The notes: a model not told the origin generated them from the sequence alone. 12,469 nucleotides of DNA from Spirochaetaceae bacterium (GCA_031290205.1 JAITNZ010000109.1:1-12469), one strand, 5' to 3'; counted from the first letter of the stretch, positions 1-6,964 are shown. A program made the numbers and translations.

Positions 1-89
1 TCCACGGTTCTGTCGAATCCCTGAACTTTGTTCCACTTCGGATTGCGGATGCGCTGGAACGAATAGCCAAACGGCTTGAGGAACATTAA
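1..89 (+). CDS. C-terminal end of an unidentified protein (partial, runs off the window start)
   Basis: The third forward frame is open from the window edge to a TAA at 87-89 and encodes only 28 residues. They end in RIADALERIAKRLEEH, a charged amphipathic helix of the kind common at protein C-termini. The other two forward frames are closed by stop codons. Too little is visible to assign a family. It would converge on the minus-strand remnants and uvrA that follow. Real coding is inferred from composition and the open frame only. Confidence 0.4.
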   Translation, partial: HGSVESLNFVPLRIADALERIAKRLEEH

Positions 90-116
90 CGATCTGTTTT
101 CCGATTTTTTTCAGAA

Positions 117-275
117 TTATGCCGCTGGATATTTTACTTGTTTGGCGACTTTTTTCTGGCTTTCCGGCAGAGAATAGAACCCTAAAATTATTACACAATG
201 CGTAAAACCTATTGCAAATCCAATTCCACCAATTCCGCTAAATTTAGATAAATACCGCCCTATTCGCAGGCATAA
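117..275 (-). pseudogene. Possible remnant of a membrane-protein C-terminus
   Basis: Minus-strand frame open from just after a TGA (276-278) to a TAA (117-119), with no good start codon or ribosome binding site. It encodes a glycine-rich hydrophobic stretch (GIGGIGFAIGFTHCVIILGF) followed by a lysine-rich tail, as at the end of a membrane protein. It lies in the same frame as the remnant immediately upstream, separated by a single stop codon. It could be the tail of a decayed gene or chance. No family is recognised. Confidence 0.25.
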
Positions 276-440
276 TCAGTGAGCGGCGGCGATATTATCC
301 TGCGCCAGCACATTGATGAGGCTTTGGAAGGTAGCCTCTGACCTGGTTTTCAGGTAATTGACGGAAAGTTCGTTCACATCTAAAAGACGGGCATCCCGCA
401 AGCTCAGAAAATTGGTGCCATTCGGTCCCAGTTCACGCGT
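276..440 (-). pseudogene. Coding-like fragment directly downstream of uvrA
   Basis: Minus-strand frame of 54 codons between a TGA overlapping the last codons of uvrA and a TGA at 276-278. It lacks a convincing ATG or ribosome binding site, but its codon choice looks coding. The residues include the segment LSLRDARLLDVNELSVNYL, whose leucine/alanine-spaced helix weakly recalls the C-terminal helix of TolC-type outer-membrane efflux proteins. That resemblance is by eye only. It begins flush with the uvrA stop, so it looks like the 3' piece of a gene left after a rearrangement. A short non-ATG gene translated after uvrA is the alternative. Confidence 0.3.
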
Positions 441-3258
441 TCAGCATCTTCCGTATATATTGCCCCGTGTAGGAGCCCTTCACTTTGGCTACTTCTTCGG
501 GGGTGCCGACAGCCACCACGTTGCCGCCTTTGTCGCCACCTTCGGGTCCGAGGTCGATGAGGTGGTCGGCTTGCAGCAGCACGTCGAGGTTGTGCTCTAT
601 CATGATGATCGTGTTCCCCTGGTCGGTGAGGCGCTGAATCACCGTCATCAGCATTTTCACGTCGGCAAAGTGCAGCCCCGTCGTCGGCTCGTCGAGGATG
701 TAGAGCGTCTTGCCGGTGGAAGGCTTTGACAGCTCGAGCGAGAGTTTTACGCGCTGCGCCTCGCCGCCGGAGAGCGTGAGCGCCGATTGCCCCAGCTTGA
801 TGTAGCCCAGCCCCACCGAGCGGAGCGTCTCCATCTTGCGGGCAATCGAGGGTATGTATTCGAAGAATTCCACCGCCGCTTCGATGGTCATGTCGAGCAC
901 ATCGGCAATGTTCTTGCCCTTGTAATGCACTTCGAGCGTCTCTTTGTTGAAGCGCTTCCCCCCGCAGACATCGCAGGTGATGTAGACATCGGGAAGAAAA
1001 TTCATCTCGATGCGGATGGTGCCGTCTCCTTCGCAATGCTCGCAGCGTCCGCCGCGCACGTTGAAGCTGAAACGCCCCGGCTTGTAGCCGCGCATCTTCG
1101 ATTCGGGGAGCCCCGCGAAGAGGTCGCGGATTGCCGTGAACACCCCGACGTAGGTCGCCGGATTCGAGCGCGGCGTGCGCCCGATGGCGCTCTGGTCAAT
1201 GTCGATGACCTTGTCGATATGCTGAACGCCTTCGATTTTCTTGTGCGCGCCCACCTTGCGGACGGAGCGGTTCACATTGTTGAAGAGCGCGGGGTAGAGC
1301 ACATCGGAGAGGAGCGTTGATTTGCCGGAGCCCGACACGCCGGTGATGCAGGTAAAGACGCCGAGCGGGAACTCCACGTCGATGCCCTTGAGGTTATGCT
1401 CCGTCACGCCCTTCAGCTTGATGAAGTTGCCGTTCCCCCCGCGGCGCTTTTCGGGGAGCTCCATCTTGAGCGTGCCAGCGAGATACTGTCCGGTAAGGCT
1501 CTCCTTGACGCGGGAAACCTCCTCCGGCGTTCCCTTGGCGATGATGGCGCCGCCGTGTACGCCCGCCCCGGGACCCAAGTCGACGAGGTAGTCCGCCGTG
1601 CGGAGGGTTTGCTCGTCGTGCTCGACGACAATCAGCGTGTTGCCGAGGTTTCGCAGGAAGAGCAGCGTGTCGATGAGGCGCTGGTTGTCCCGCTGGTGCA
1701 GCCCGATACTCGGCTCGTCGAGGATGTAGAGGACGCCGACCAGCGCGGAGCCTATCTGCGTGGCAAGCCGTATCCGTTGCGCCTCGCCGCCGGAAAGCGT
1801 CCCTGCCTGCCGCTCGAGGGTAAGGTATTCCAAGCCGACATTCTGGAGGAAGCCGAGCCGCGCCTTGATTTCCTTATAAATCTCCGAGGCGATCTTCCGC
1901 TCGTTGGCAGTGAGCGTGAGCTTGTCAAAAAACTTGAGCGTCTCCTCGACCGAGAGGCAGGTAAGCTCGTAAATGTTTTTGCCGCCCACCGTTACGCCGA
2001 GCACCTCAGGCTTAAGGCGCCGCCCGCCGCAGACCTCGCAGCGCGTCTCGCTCATAAACTTCTCGAACCACGCCTTCATGTCCTGCGACTGCGTTTCCGT
2101 CCAGCGCCGCATCATCTCGGAGAGGATGCCGGGAAACGCCTCCCGCCAGGTCGACTGATTCGTCCCCTCAGCATTCTCGTATTTGAATGTTACCAGCTCG
2201 TCGGTGCCATAGAGAATCGCCTGCAAAGTCTTTTTCGGCAGATCCTTGAAGGGCGTCGCGAGGCTAAACTTAAAATGCCGCGCCAGCGCCTCAAACTTAT
2301 TCCGATACCACATCGACTTCGGGTTGTAGGGCACGCAACCCCCCTCGTTAAACGAAAGCGAGCGGTCGGGGATGACGAGGTCGGGGTCAAACTCGAGGCG
2401 CGCCCCTAGCCCGTCGCACGCCGGGCACGCCCCAAAGGGATTGTTGAACGAAAAGAGACGGGGCTGAAGTTCGGGTATCGAAATGCCGCAGTCCGGGCAG
2501 GAGTTCTTTTGCGAGAAGAAAAGCTCCTTCACACTCCCGTTCTCCCCTTCGGTAAGCACCATCATAATCCCGTCGGCGGCATCGAGCGCCCCCTCCACCG
2601 CCTCGGCAAGCCTTGTTCTTATACTGTCGCCAAGCACGAGCCTATCGACGATGATCTCGATAATGTGCTTCTTCTGCTTGTCAAGCTTGATAGTCTCGTC
2701 CAGCGGCACGATGAGCCCGTCGATGCGGGCGCGGGCAAACCCCGCCTTGCGGGCATCCTCAAGTATCTTCTGATGTTCGCCCTTCTTTGCGCGGATAACG
2801 GGCGCGAGGATTTGGATTTTCGCGCCCGCGCCCAACTGAAAGAGCGTGTCGATGATCTGGTCGACGCTCTGCTCGCGGATTTCCCGCCCGCACTGGGGGC
2901 AGTGGGGAACGCCGATACGGGCAAAGAGCAGCCGGTAGTAATCGTAAATTTCGGTAACAGTGCCCACGGTGGAGCGCGGATTGCGGTGCGTGGTCTTCTG
3001 CTCGATAGAAATCGCCGGCGACAGCCCCTCGATATAGTCGAGGTCGGGCTTATCCATGCGCCCCAGAAATTGCCGCGCATAAGACGAAAGGCTTTCGACA
3101 TAGCGCCGCTGCCCCTCGGCAAATATCGTATCGAACGCCAGCGAACTCTTCCCCGACCCCGATATACCGGATATAACGATGAGCTTATCGCGCGGCAGCT
3201 CCAAGTCAATGTTTTTGAGGTTATGCTCGCGCGCACCTTTGATAATAAGTTTGTCCAT
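433..3258 (-). CDS. uvrA: Excinuclease ABC subunit A (UvrA)
   Basis: DNA-damage recognition ATPase of nucleotide excision repair. As a dimer it loads UvrB onto lesions in the cytoplasm. The 941 residues match the family's usual length. It has two ABC modules: Walker A GISGSGKS (31-38) and GVSGSGKS (640-647), signature LSGGEAQR (488-495 and 829-836), and Walker B LYILDEP (510-516 and 852-858). Zinc-binding cysteine pairs are at C254/C257 with C278/C281 and C739/C742 with C762/C765, with further CxxC pairs at 120/123 and 407/410. The HRNPRSTVGT segment (91-100) is typical of UvrA. The ATG at 3256-3258 gives the canonical N-terminus MDKLIIKGAREHNLKNI, although no clear Shine-Dalgarno precedes it. 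It appears intact and monocistronic. The inverted repeat just upstream may control it. Several long open frames on the opposite strand are shadows caused by high GC. Confidence 0.98.
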   Translation of the reverse strand: MDKLIIKGAREHNLKNIDLELPRDKLIVISGISGSGKSSLAFDTIFAEGQRRYVESLSSYARQFLGRMDKPDLDYIEGLSPAISIEQKTTHRNPRSTVGTVTEIYDYYRLLFARIGVPHCPQCGREIREQSVDQIIDTLFQLGAGAKIQILAPVIRAKKGEHQKILEDARKAGFARARIDGLIVPLDETIKLDKQKKHIIEIIVDRLVLGDSIRTRLAEAVEGALDAADGIMMVLTEGENGSVKELFFSQKNSCPDCGISIPELQPRLFSFNNPFGACPACDGLGARLEFDPDLVIPDRSLSFNEGGCVPYNPKSMWYRNKFEALARHFKFSLATPFKDLPKKTLQAILYGTDELVTFKYENAEGTNQSTWREAFPGILSEMMRRWTETQSQDMKAWFEKFMSETRCEVCGGRRLKPEVLGVTVGGKNIYELTCLSVEETLKFFDKLTLTANERKIASEIYKEIKARLGFLQNVGLEYLTLERQAGTLSGGEAQRIRLATQIGSALVGVLYILDEPSIGLHQRDNQRLIDTLLFLRNLGNTLIVVEHDEQTLRTADYLVDLGPGAGVHGGAIIAKGTPEEVSRVKESLTGQYLAGTLKMELPEKRRGGNGNFIKLKGVTEHNLKGIDVEFPLGVFTCITGVSGSGKSTLLSDVLYPALFNNVNRSVRKVGAHKKIEGVQHIDKVIDIDQSAIGRTPRSNPATYVGVFTAIRDLFAGLPESKMRGYKPGRFSFNVRGGRCEHCEGDGTIRIEMNFLPDVYITCDVCGGKRFNKETLEVHYKGKNIADVLDMTIEAAVEFFEYIPSIARKMETLRSVGLGYIKLGQSALTLSGGEAQRVKLSLELSKPSTGKTLYILDEPTTGLHFADVKMLMTVIQRLTDQGNTIIMIEHNLDVLLQADHLIDLGPEGGDKGGNVVAVGTPEEVAKVKGSYTGQYIRKMLNA

Positions 3259-3279
3259 GAAGCTAATCTAGCATAATAC

Positions 3280-3328
3280 GCATGAAAGTGCCACAGGGTG
3301 CCTCAGGGTGCCTTAGGCACTTTCATGC
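3280..3328. promoter_or_regulatory. Perfect 13-bp inverted repeat upstream of uvrA (operator or hairpin candidate)
   Basis: GCATGAAAGTGCC (3280-3292) is repeated exactly, inverted, at 3316-3328. The 23-nt spacer consists mainly of two tandem copies of CAGGGTGCCT (3294-3303, 3304-3313). The last GTGCC of the spacer can also pair with GGCAC of the right arm, giving an alternative small hairpin. The near arm lies 22 nt from the uvrA ATG, next to a -10-like TATTAT (minus strand, 3278-3273), so it sits where an operator would lie. No convincing -35 is seen. The right arm is also the first part of a dispersed repeat, so a repeat-end origin is possible. Confidence 0.45.
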
Positions 3329-3535
3329 TCTTGAGAAGGGCGTTCGCAGTCCAAACGGCTTAGGCAGGTTTATTGCTGTTTTCAGGACCAGCCTTTGGTA
3401 AGAGGGGGGAGCCCCCCCCTACGCGCGCACTGCGTTGCGCGCTACCCCTCCAGCGGGGGACACCCCCGCAACGCCCCCCCGCGTAACAATCGCCCTTCTC
3501 TTACCAAGGGCAAGGCTAAAAGCGCCTGTGGCGCC
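3315..3535 (+). repeat. Dispersed repeat, copy 1 (parts A and B)
   Basis: Part A (3315-3409), from AGGCACTTTCATGC to the GGTAAGAGGGGGG run, recurs in diverged form at 7308-7407. Part B (3488-3535), from CAATCGCCCTT to AAAAGCGCCTGTGGCGCC, recurs in diverged form at 6965-7015. Here the order is A then B about 80 nt later. In the other locus the order is B then A, nearly 300 nt apart. The 10-mer TTGGTAAGAG (3395-3404) is repeated exactly, inverted, at 3498-3507 and so encloses the hairpin cluster. No transposase is linked, and no target-site duplication was recognised. Probably a non-autonomous intergenic repeat of this genome. Confidence 0.6.
3401..3469. repeat. G/C hairpin cluster
   Basis: Three self-complementary units follow each other. 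First, a six-G run (3404-3409) faces a C run starting at 3412. Second, GCGCGC at 3423-3428 pairs with GCGCGC at 3437-3442. Third, GCGGGGG (3453-3459) pairs with CCCCCGC (3463-3469) across a 3-nt loop. They sit inside the 10-bp inverted repeat of the surrounding element. No T-tract follows on either strand, so an intrinsic terminator is not supported. This could be a structured RNA or DNA element, or simply the core of a repeat. Confidence 0.5.
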
Positions 3536-3562
3536 CCATTACCGAAAACCATTTTGGGAAAT

Positions 3563-4156
3563 CTAATCGTTTTCTTTTTGAACAATGCCGCCAATAAGCA
3601 TAATGGCGGCAAACACAAACGAAAGGGCACAATAAAAGGCCAAGTCGGGAAAATAGGAAAAATCCCCGGCGCTCATTGCGGCACCGCACAAGGCATACAC
3701 AAGCCCGGCGGCAACCGAACCGGACTTGCTTTTCCGGCAGGCGATACTGACAATTCCGGCAGCCAAAAAGAAAAACGAAGCCGCATAACCAATCGCCCCG
3801 CTCGTACCTGAGTCTTCGGAAACAAGCGACTTTACGGATTCCCCGATACCGGCAACACACGATTGAAATTGAAGCAGAAAGAACAGCACGATAGTGATTA
3901 TTCCAATGACCAACCTTGGCGTCGCCCATTTTGTTATCCGCGCCGGCATCTGTAGCGGAACATTAATATTGATTTGTTGCCGCATCGGCAGAGGCTGTTG
4001 GTACATGGGAGTCGCGTAGTTACAGTGCGGAATAACCGCCTGAGGAGTTGGCGGCTCACAGTGCCGAAGCGTTTGAGCAGGCACCGCACTTCCGCAGACA
4101 GTGCAAAATTTCGAGTTGTCATTTATTTTGTTGCCGCAAGTGGTACAGAAAGTCAT
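3563..4156 (-). CDS. Zinc-ribbon membrane protein, about four transmembrane segments
   Basis: 197 residues. The N-terminus MTFCTTCG...FCTVCG holds a CxxC-10-CxxC zinc ribbon (C4, C7, C18, C21) of the short zinc_ribbon_2-like kind. A proline- and glutamine-containing linker (about 25-75) is followed by hydrophobic segments at about 81-98, 118-139, 146-162 and 168-192. The ribbon is therefore predicted to be cytoplasmic, tethered to the inner membrane. The start is supported by AAGGA seven nt before the ATG, in the leader AAGGATTTTATTATG that also precedes two other zinc-ribbon genes of this cluster. It is the last gene of the minus-strand series, 70 nt after its neighbour, and ends 28 nt from the dispersed repeat. 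Function unknown. Confidence 0.85.
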   Translation of the reverse strand: MTFCTTCGNKINDNSKFCTVCGSAVPAQTLRHCEPPTPQAVIPHCNYATPMYQQPLPMRQQININVPLQMPARITKWATPRLVIGIITIVLFFLLQFQSCVAGIGESVKSLVSEDSGTSGAIGYAASFFFLAAGIVSIACRKSKSGSVAAGLVYALCGAAMSAGDFSYFPDLAFYCALSFVFAAIMLIGGIVQKEND

Positions 4157-4226
4157 AATAAAATCCTTGCTATTTTTTGAAACAATGGTAATGGTGTCAT
4201 ACCGTACGTTTATTCGATATATGTTC

Positions 4227-4721
4227 CTACTTAATTCTTGCTAAAAACTCTTTAATACAACATTCCAGTATTCCTATAGTTTCAGTATCTGTTACGGATA
4301 TATCATTTAGCAGTTTATGTGTCCAAACATCCTGCGGATATATCCATAAAGATTTTTTATCAGAAGACTCATGTTGTTCACCCAAATATCCGTCATTTCG
4401 AACTTGTTTTATTAAATCGATATACTTTTTATTTTCAATCTGGTCAACCCACAACATAAAATAACAATTATTTTGGGAAGTAATATTAAGACCGACAAAA
4501 AACGTAATTGTATCAAAAAAGCTTACTCTATACTTCAATTCGATACCATAGTCGATACTGCCTGTTTCGTTTTTCCAACCATTTAAGCTACCTTTAGGTA
4601 AGTTTATTGTTTGAAATTTGTATTTACCGCTTTTTGACAGATTGTTGAGTGCTTTAATCAATCTGGCAGAGAATTGAGATAGCCCATTTGCAATTTCATA
4701 ATTAATACTATTTAGTGTCAT
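4227..4721 (-). CDS. Hypothetical soluble protein, 164 aa, inside the zinc-ribbon cluster
   Basis: No family recognised. An upstream in-frame GTG at 4730 is possible, but the ATG at 4719-4721 has GGAG eight nt before it and is preferred. It overlaps the end of the upstream gene by 14 nt, indicating translational coupling. The protein has no zinc ribbon, signal peptide or membrane segment. It looks like a mixed alpha/beta domain: a helical N-terminus (about 5-25), strand-like stretches around FQTINLPKGSLNGW and YRVSFFDTITFFVGLNI, a KSLWIYPQDVW motif near 120, and a C-terminal helix. The DNA is strikingly AT-rich compared with uvrA. Tight packing between zinc-ribbon genes suggests a shared function with them. 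Acquired DNA is plausible. Confidence 0.75.
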   Translation of the reverse strand: MTLNSINYEIANGLSQFSARLIKALNNLSKSGKYKFQTINLPKGSLNGWKNETGSIDYGIELKYRVSFFDTITFFVGLNITSQNNCYFMLWVDQIENKKYIDLIKQVRNDGYLGEQHESSDKKSLWIYPQDVWTHKLLNDISVTDTETIGILECCIKEFLARIK

Positions 4722-5475
4722 TTTCGACACTCCGTTCGTTTTTGATCCATTTTAAAGTAATAATATTTGAAAAGATCGGCCACAAAAAGAAAATCAGATC
4801 AATAAAAACAAGTAATACGGTAGCTACAGCTGAGGGCAGTTGCCAAACTAATAAAGGATTTAGTAAACAACAAATTAGATAAAATATACCCAACTGTTCC
4901 GATATTGCGATGAATGGAAATATAACATAAAAAGCCAATGAAATGATTGATATAACAAATACGTTATATTTTTTGTATTTCCCACTTTTGATAATAGCGA
5001 GTAAACTCTGGACTGCACAACAGCCATACAATAGCATTGTATCTACTACCCAGAATTCAGTGTAACTATACCAATTATCATGTGATAATAAATACATACT
5101 ACGAAAAACTAAATAGACCAAATATACGATTGGCGCAATAATTGATAGAAGTTTTAACAGCGATAAATCTCTTTCTGTTGGAACAGGAATTGGCGCAACT
5201 ATCCGTCCATGTGGTATCGCCACACTCGACATTATCGGTGCTGATACCAATACTTGCATATGGAGATTACTTGTTGCCGTCCCGCACTCCCCACAAAACG
5301 CCGACCCTTTCTTGAGCGCAGCCCCGCAATTACCGCAATGCGTATCAACCGGCTTTTCTACTATGGGTTCCGGTATAGCCCCCGCTTGTACCGGCGCAAC
5401 CGGAACCGCCCAGCCGCAATTCGGGCAGAACTTAGCCCCTTCTTTTATCTGTGTGCCACAATTTCCACAAAACAT
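4708..5475 (-). CDS. Double zinc-ribbon membrane protein, about five transmembrane segments
   Basis: 255 residues with two zinc ribbons: C3/C6-C17/C20 (MFCGNCG...FCPNCG) and C47/C50-C61/C64 (HCGNCG...FCGECG). They are separated by a proline-rich linker, with a second flexible stretch to about residue 100. Hydrophobic segments follow at about 107-131, 141-163, 172-193, 196-215 and 218-240, before a charged tail. Predicted to be an inner-membrane protein with a cytoplasmic zinc-binding head. The ATG lies one nt after the TGA of the upstream gene (TGATATG), with AAAGG a short way before it, so the two are probably translationally coupled. Its 3' end overlaps the next gene. The C-terminal membrane domain is not recognised and its substrate or partner is unknown. 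Confidence 0.85.
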   Translation of the reverse strand: MFCGNCGTQIKEGAKFCPNCGWAVPVAPVQAGAIPEPIVEKPVDTHCGNCGAALKKGSAFCGECGTATSNLHMQVLVSAPIMSSVAIPHGRIVAPIPVPTERDLSLLKLLSIIAPIVYLVYLVFRSMYLLSHDNWYSYTEFWVVDTMLLYGCCAVQSLLAIIKSGKYKKYNVFVISIISLAFYVIFPFIAISEQLGIFYLICCLLNPLLVWQLPSAVATVLLVFIDLIFFLWPIFSNIITLKWIKNERSVENDTK

Positions 5476-5476
5476 A

Positions 5477-5992
5477 TCAATTTCTGCCTTTGAGTTTTAT
5501 TTGTTGTTCAAGCAAATTGATAAATACATCCCGACCATATAGCATAAAAGTATATTCTATGCCTGTGTTTAATATAATTTTCATCTGATTGTTGAACACA
5601 AAAAGATATTTCTCTTTTTCTATTCCCGTTATTTCAATAAGAGGCATAATCACATCGTCGGCGGCGACTTGGTAAAAATTCGGACGGAATATTAACATAT
5701 TCTCTGTTAATATTATTTTACCATCGATCATTCCGATGTCACCTTGACAACTTGCCATCTTTTTTACAAGAATCTTGCCTTCTCCCGATTCCGTAATATT
5801 TTGCGGTATGGCAGACTGCGAGACAGGCTGCTGATACGCTTGCTGCTGTGCCTGCACAGCTTGCTGATAAACCGGCTGCGCTTCCGCCTGTTGCGTTTGC
5901 ATTGCCGCACCTTCCGCAAGTTTTGTACCACAATTCAGACAAAACTTCGCGCCCTCTTCTAACTTCGTTCCACAATTTGAACAAAATGCCAT
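5477..5992 (-). CDS. Zinc-ribbon protein with a C-terminal GRAM/PH-like domain
   Basis: 171 residues, no membrane segment. The N-terminal zinc ribbon MAFCSNCG...FCLNCG uses C4, C7, C18 and C21. A low-complexity linker rich in Gln, Ala and Val (about 32-62) follows. Residues 70-167 have the strand pattern of a GRAM/PH-like fold (DGKIILTENMLIFRPN, then IMPLIEITGIEKEK, FVFNNQMKIIL, and a final helix RDVFINLLEQQI). Such domains bind lipids or proteins at membranes in known families, so a membrane-peripheral role alongside the neighbouring membrane zinc-ribbon proteins is inferred. AAGGA lies seven nt before the ATG. The first 82 bp of coding sequence and the leader are nearly identical to those of the upstream gene. 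The following gene starts one nt after the stop. Confidence 0.85.
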   Translation of the reverse strand: MAFCSNCGTKLEEGAKFCLNCGTKLAEGAAMQTQQAEAQPVYQQAVQAQQQAYQQPVSQSAIPQNITESGEGKILVKKMASCQGDIGMIDGKIILTENMLIFRPNFYQVAADDVIMPLIEITGIEKEKYLFVFNNQMKIILNTGIEYTFMLYGRDVFINLLEQQIKLKGRN

Positions 5993-6065
5993 AATAAAAT
6001 CCTTTGCGCTTCGAGTTCTCGCCCAACTATAATTTTTTTTATTTCAAGCGCATACGCGTATAAAA
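5911..6065 (-). repeat. Duplicated leader plus zinc-ribbon start, copy 1
   Basis: This 155-bp stretch covers the first 27 codons or so of the GRAM-domain zinc-ribbon gene and its untranslated leader. It matches 6501-6653 at an offset of about 590 bp with roughly nine substitutions and a 2-nt length difference in a T run. Similarity stops inside the linker on the coding side and just beyond the TACGCG block upstream, so the two genes share a 5' end but not a 3' end. Confidence 0.85.
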
Positions 6066-6066
6066 T

Positions 6067-6582
6067 CTAATGTAATTGCTCCCATGTTGTTTTCGCGTTA
6101 AAGGCATTACGAAAATGGAGAACGCCGTATAGTATCGCGTTTGATATTGCAAATGATATAAAACATTGTAAACGGTCTACTTCGAACGAATGAAGCAGAT
6201 CAATTCCTGTAGCGGCAATCGTAACAAATAATAACATATAAAACCCGAATTTCTTCCATTTAAAAATAATAAAATACAAACCCCATGCTGAGATTCCGAC
6301 TGCGAGCATAAAATAATTGTCGTCATAGTAAGATGACTCGAATAACTCGGAGCCAAGCACGTGAAACACAAATAGACCTGCTGTTACCAGCAAATTTCCT
6401 ATAAAATTCGCCCACAGCCAAAACGATGTAAATCCATGGCGTAATTTTTTATCCTCTACATCTTTCACCGGCGGATTATACTGCGGCGGCTGTGCCGTGT
6501 CTTCCGCGAGTTTTGTGCCGCAATTCAGACAAAACTTCGTGCCTTCTTCTAACTTCATTCCACAATTTGAACAAAATGCCAT
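6067..6582 (-). CDS. Zinc-ribbon membrane protein, about four transmembrane segments
   Basis: 171 residues from the ATG at 6580-6582. The longer in-frame extension to 6780 is rejected because the chosen start has AAGGA seven nt upstream and gives the MAFCSNCG start shared with the next gene. Zinc ribbon C4/C7-C18/C21, then a charged linker (about 30-48). Hydrophobic segments lie at about 51-76, 90-107, 111-128 and 138-158, and the protein ends in a TTWEQLH tail, which recalls small integral-membrane proteins of unknown function. First gene of the minus-strand series. The 74 nt to the next gene repeat this gene's own leader. No strong promoter was recognised upstream. Confidence 0.82.
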   Translation of the reverse strand: MAFCSNCGMKLEEGTKFCLNCGTKLAEDTAQPPQYNPPVKDVEDKKLRHGFTSFWLWANFIGNLLVTAGLFVFHVLGSELFESSYYDDNYFMLAVGISAWGLYFIIFKWKKFGFYMLLFVTIAATGIDLLHSFEVDRLQCFISFAISNAILYGVLHFRNAFNAKTTWEQLH

Positions 6583-6653
6583 AATAAAATCCTTTGCGCT
6601 TTGAGTTTTCGCCCAACTATAAATTTTTATTTCAAGCGCATACGCGCATAAAA
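6501..6653 (-). repeat. Duplicated leader plus zinc-ribbon start, copy 2
   Basis: Partner of 5911-6065. It contains the coding start of the four-segment zinc-ribbon gene, the leader with AAGGATTTTATTATG, a TATAG-containing AT block and a GCGCATACGCGC motif. In copy 1 the last motif reads CATACGCGTAT, which contains a perfect 10-bp palindrome. The conserved leader may carry a shared promoter or control site, but the -35 and -10-like words in it (TTGAAA, TATAGT) are spaced too closely for a standard sigma-70 promoter. Confidence 0.85.
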
Positions 6654-6964
6654 CCGAAATGCTTTCCCCCAAAGCGGCGGCGCGAGCGGTAGCCCGCATA
6701 ACAAAAAACATCCGCGAATGAGCTTCCCCGCCCTGTAGGTCTGCCGGCAAATGCGCACTGCACCTTATAGAACGATTCAAACAGAATTTTATCGTAATGA
6801 AGAATATTAAGCGAGTTAAAGCGTCGGGAACATATTATGTATGGGGGGGGTAAGGGAAAAGGGAAAAAACGCGGTTAGGCGTGTAAGCCCGGGTCCTGAC
6901 CCAAGAGAAAAGCTTTTGTCAGAAATTCGCTGATTTTCTCTTTGTGGGCGGGGTTTTGTTTTGC

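Noticed and set aside
404..3276. Long open frames on the strand opposite and in other frames of uvrA (for example 1396-2409 and 2509-3276 on +, 404-1036 on -).
   Set aside because: uvrA is unmistakable over its full length. These frames have arginine-rich, low-likelihood products typical of GC-rich shadows.
3412..3469. Rho-independent terminator in the G/C hairpins.
   Set aside because: No run of T follows the hairpins on either strand.
3280..3535. Integron attC site suggested by inverted arms and GCGTAAC.
   Set aside because: The paired RYYYAAC and GTTRRRY core sites in the right order were not found, and no integrase is present.
3395..3811. 138-codon + strand frame and the overlapping minus-strand frames at 3442-3630 and 3516-3929.
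   Set aside because: They run through the G/C hairpin repeat and the opposite strand of the zinc-ribbon gene, and have compositionally skewed products.
6583..6780. N-terminal extension of the zinc-ribbon gene to an ATG at 6780.
   Set aside because: The ATG at 6582 has the leader shared with two sister genes and puts the zinc ribbon at the N-terminus as in the others.
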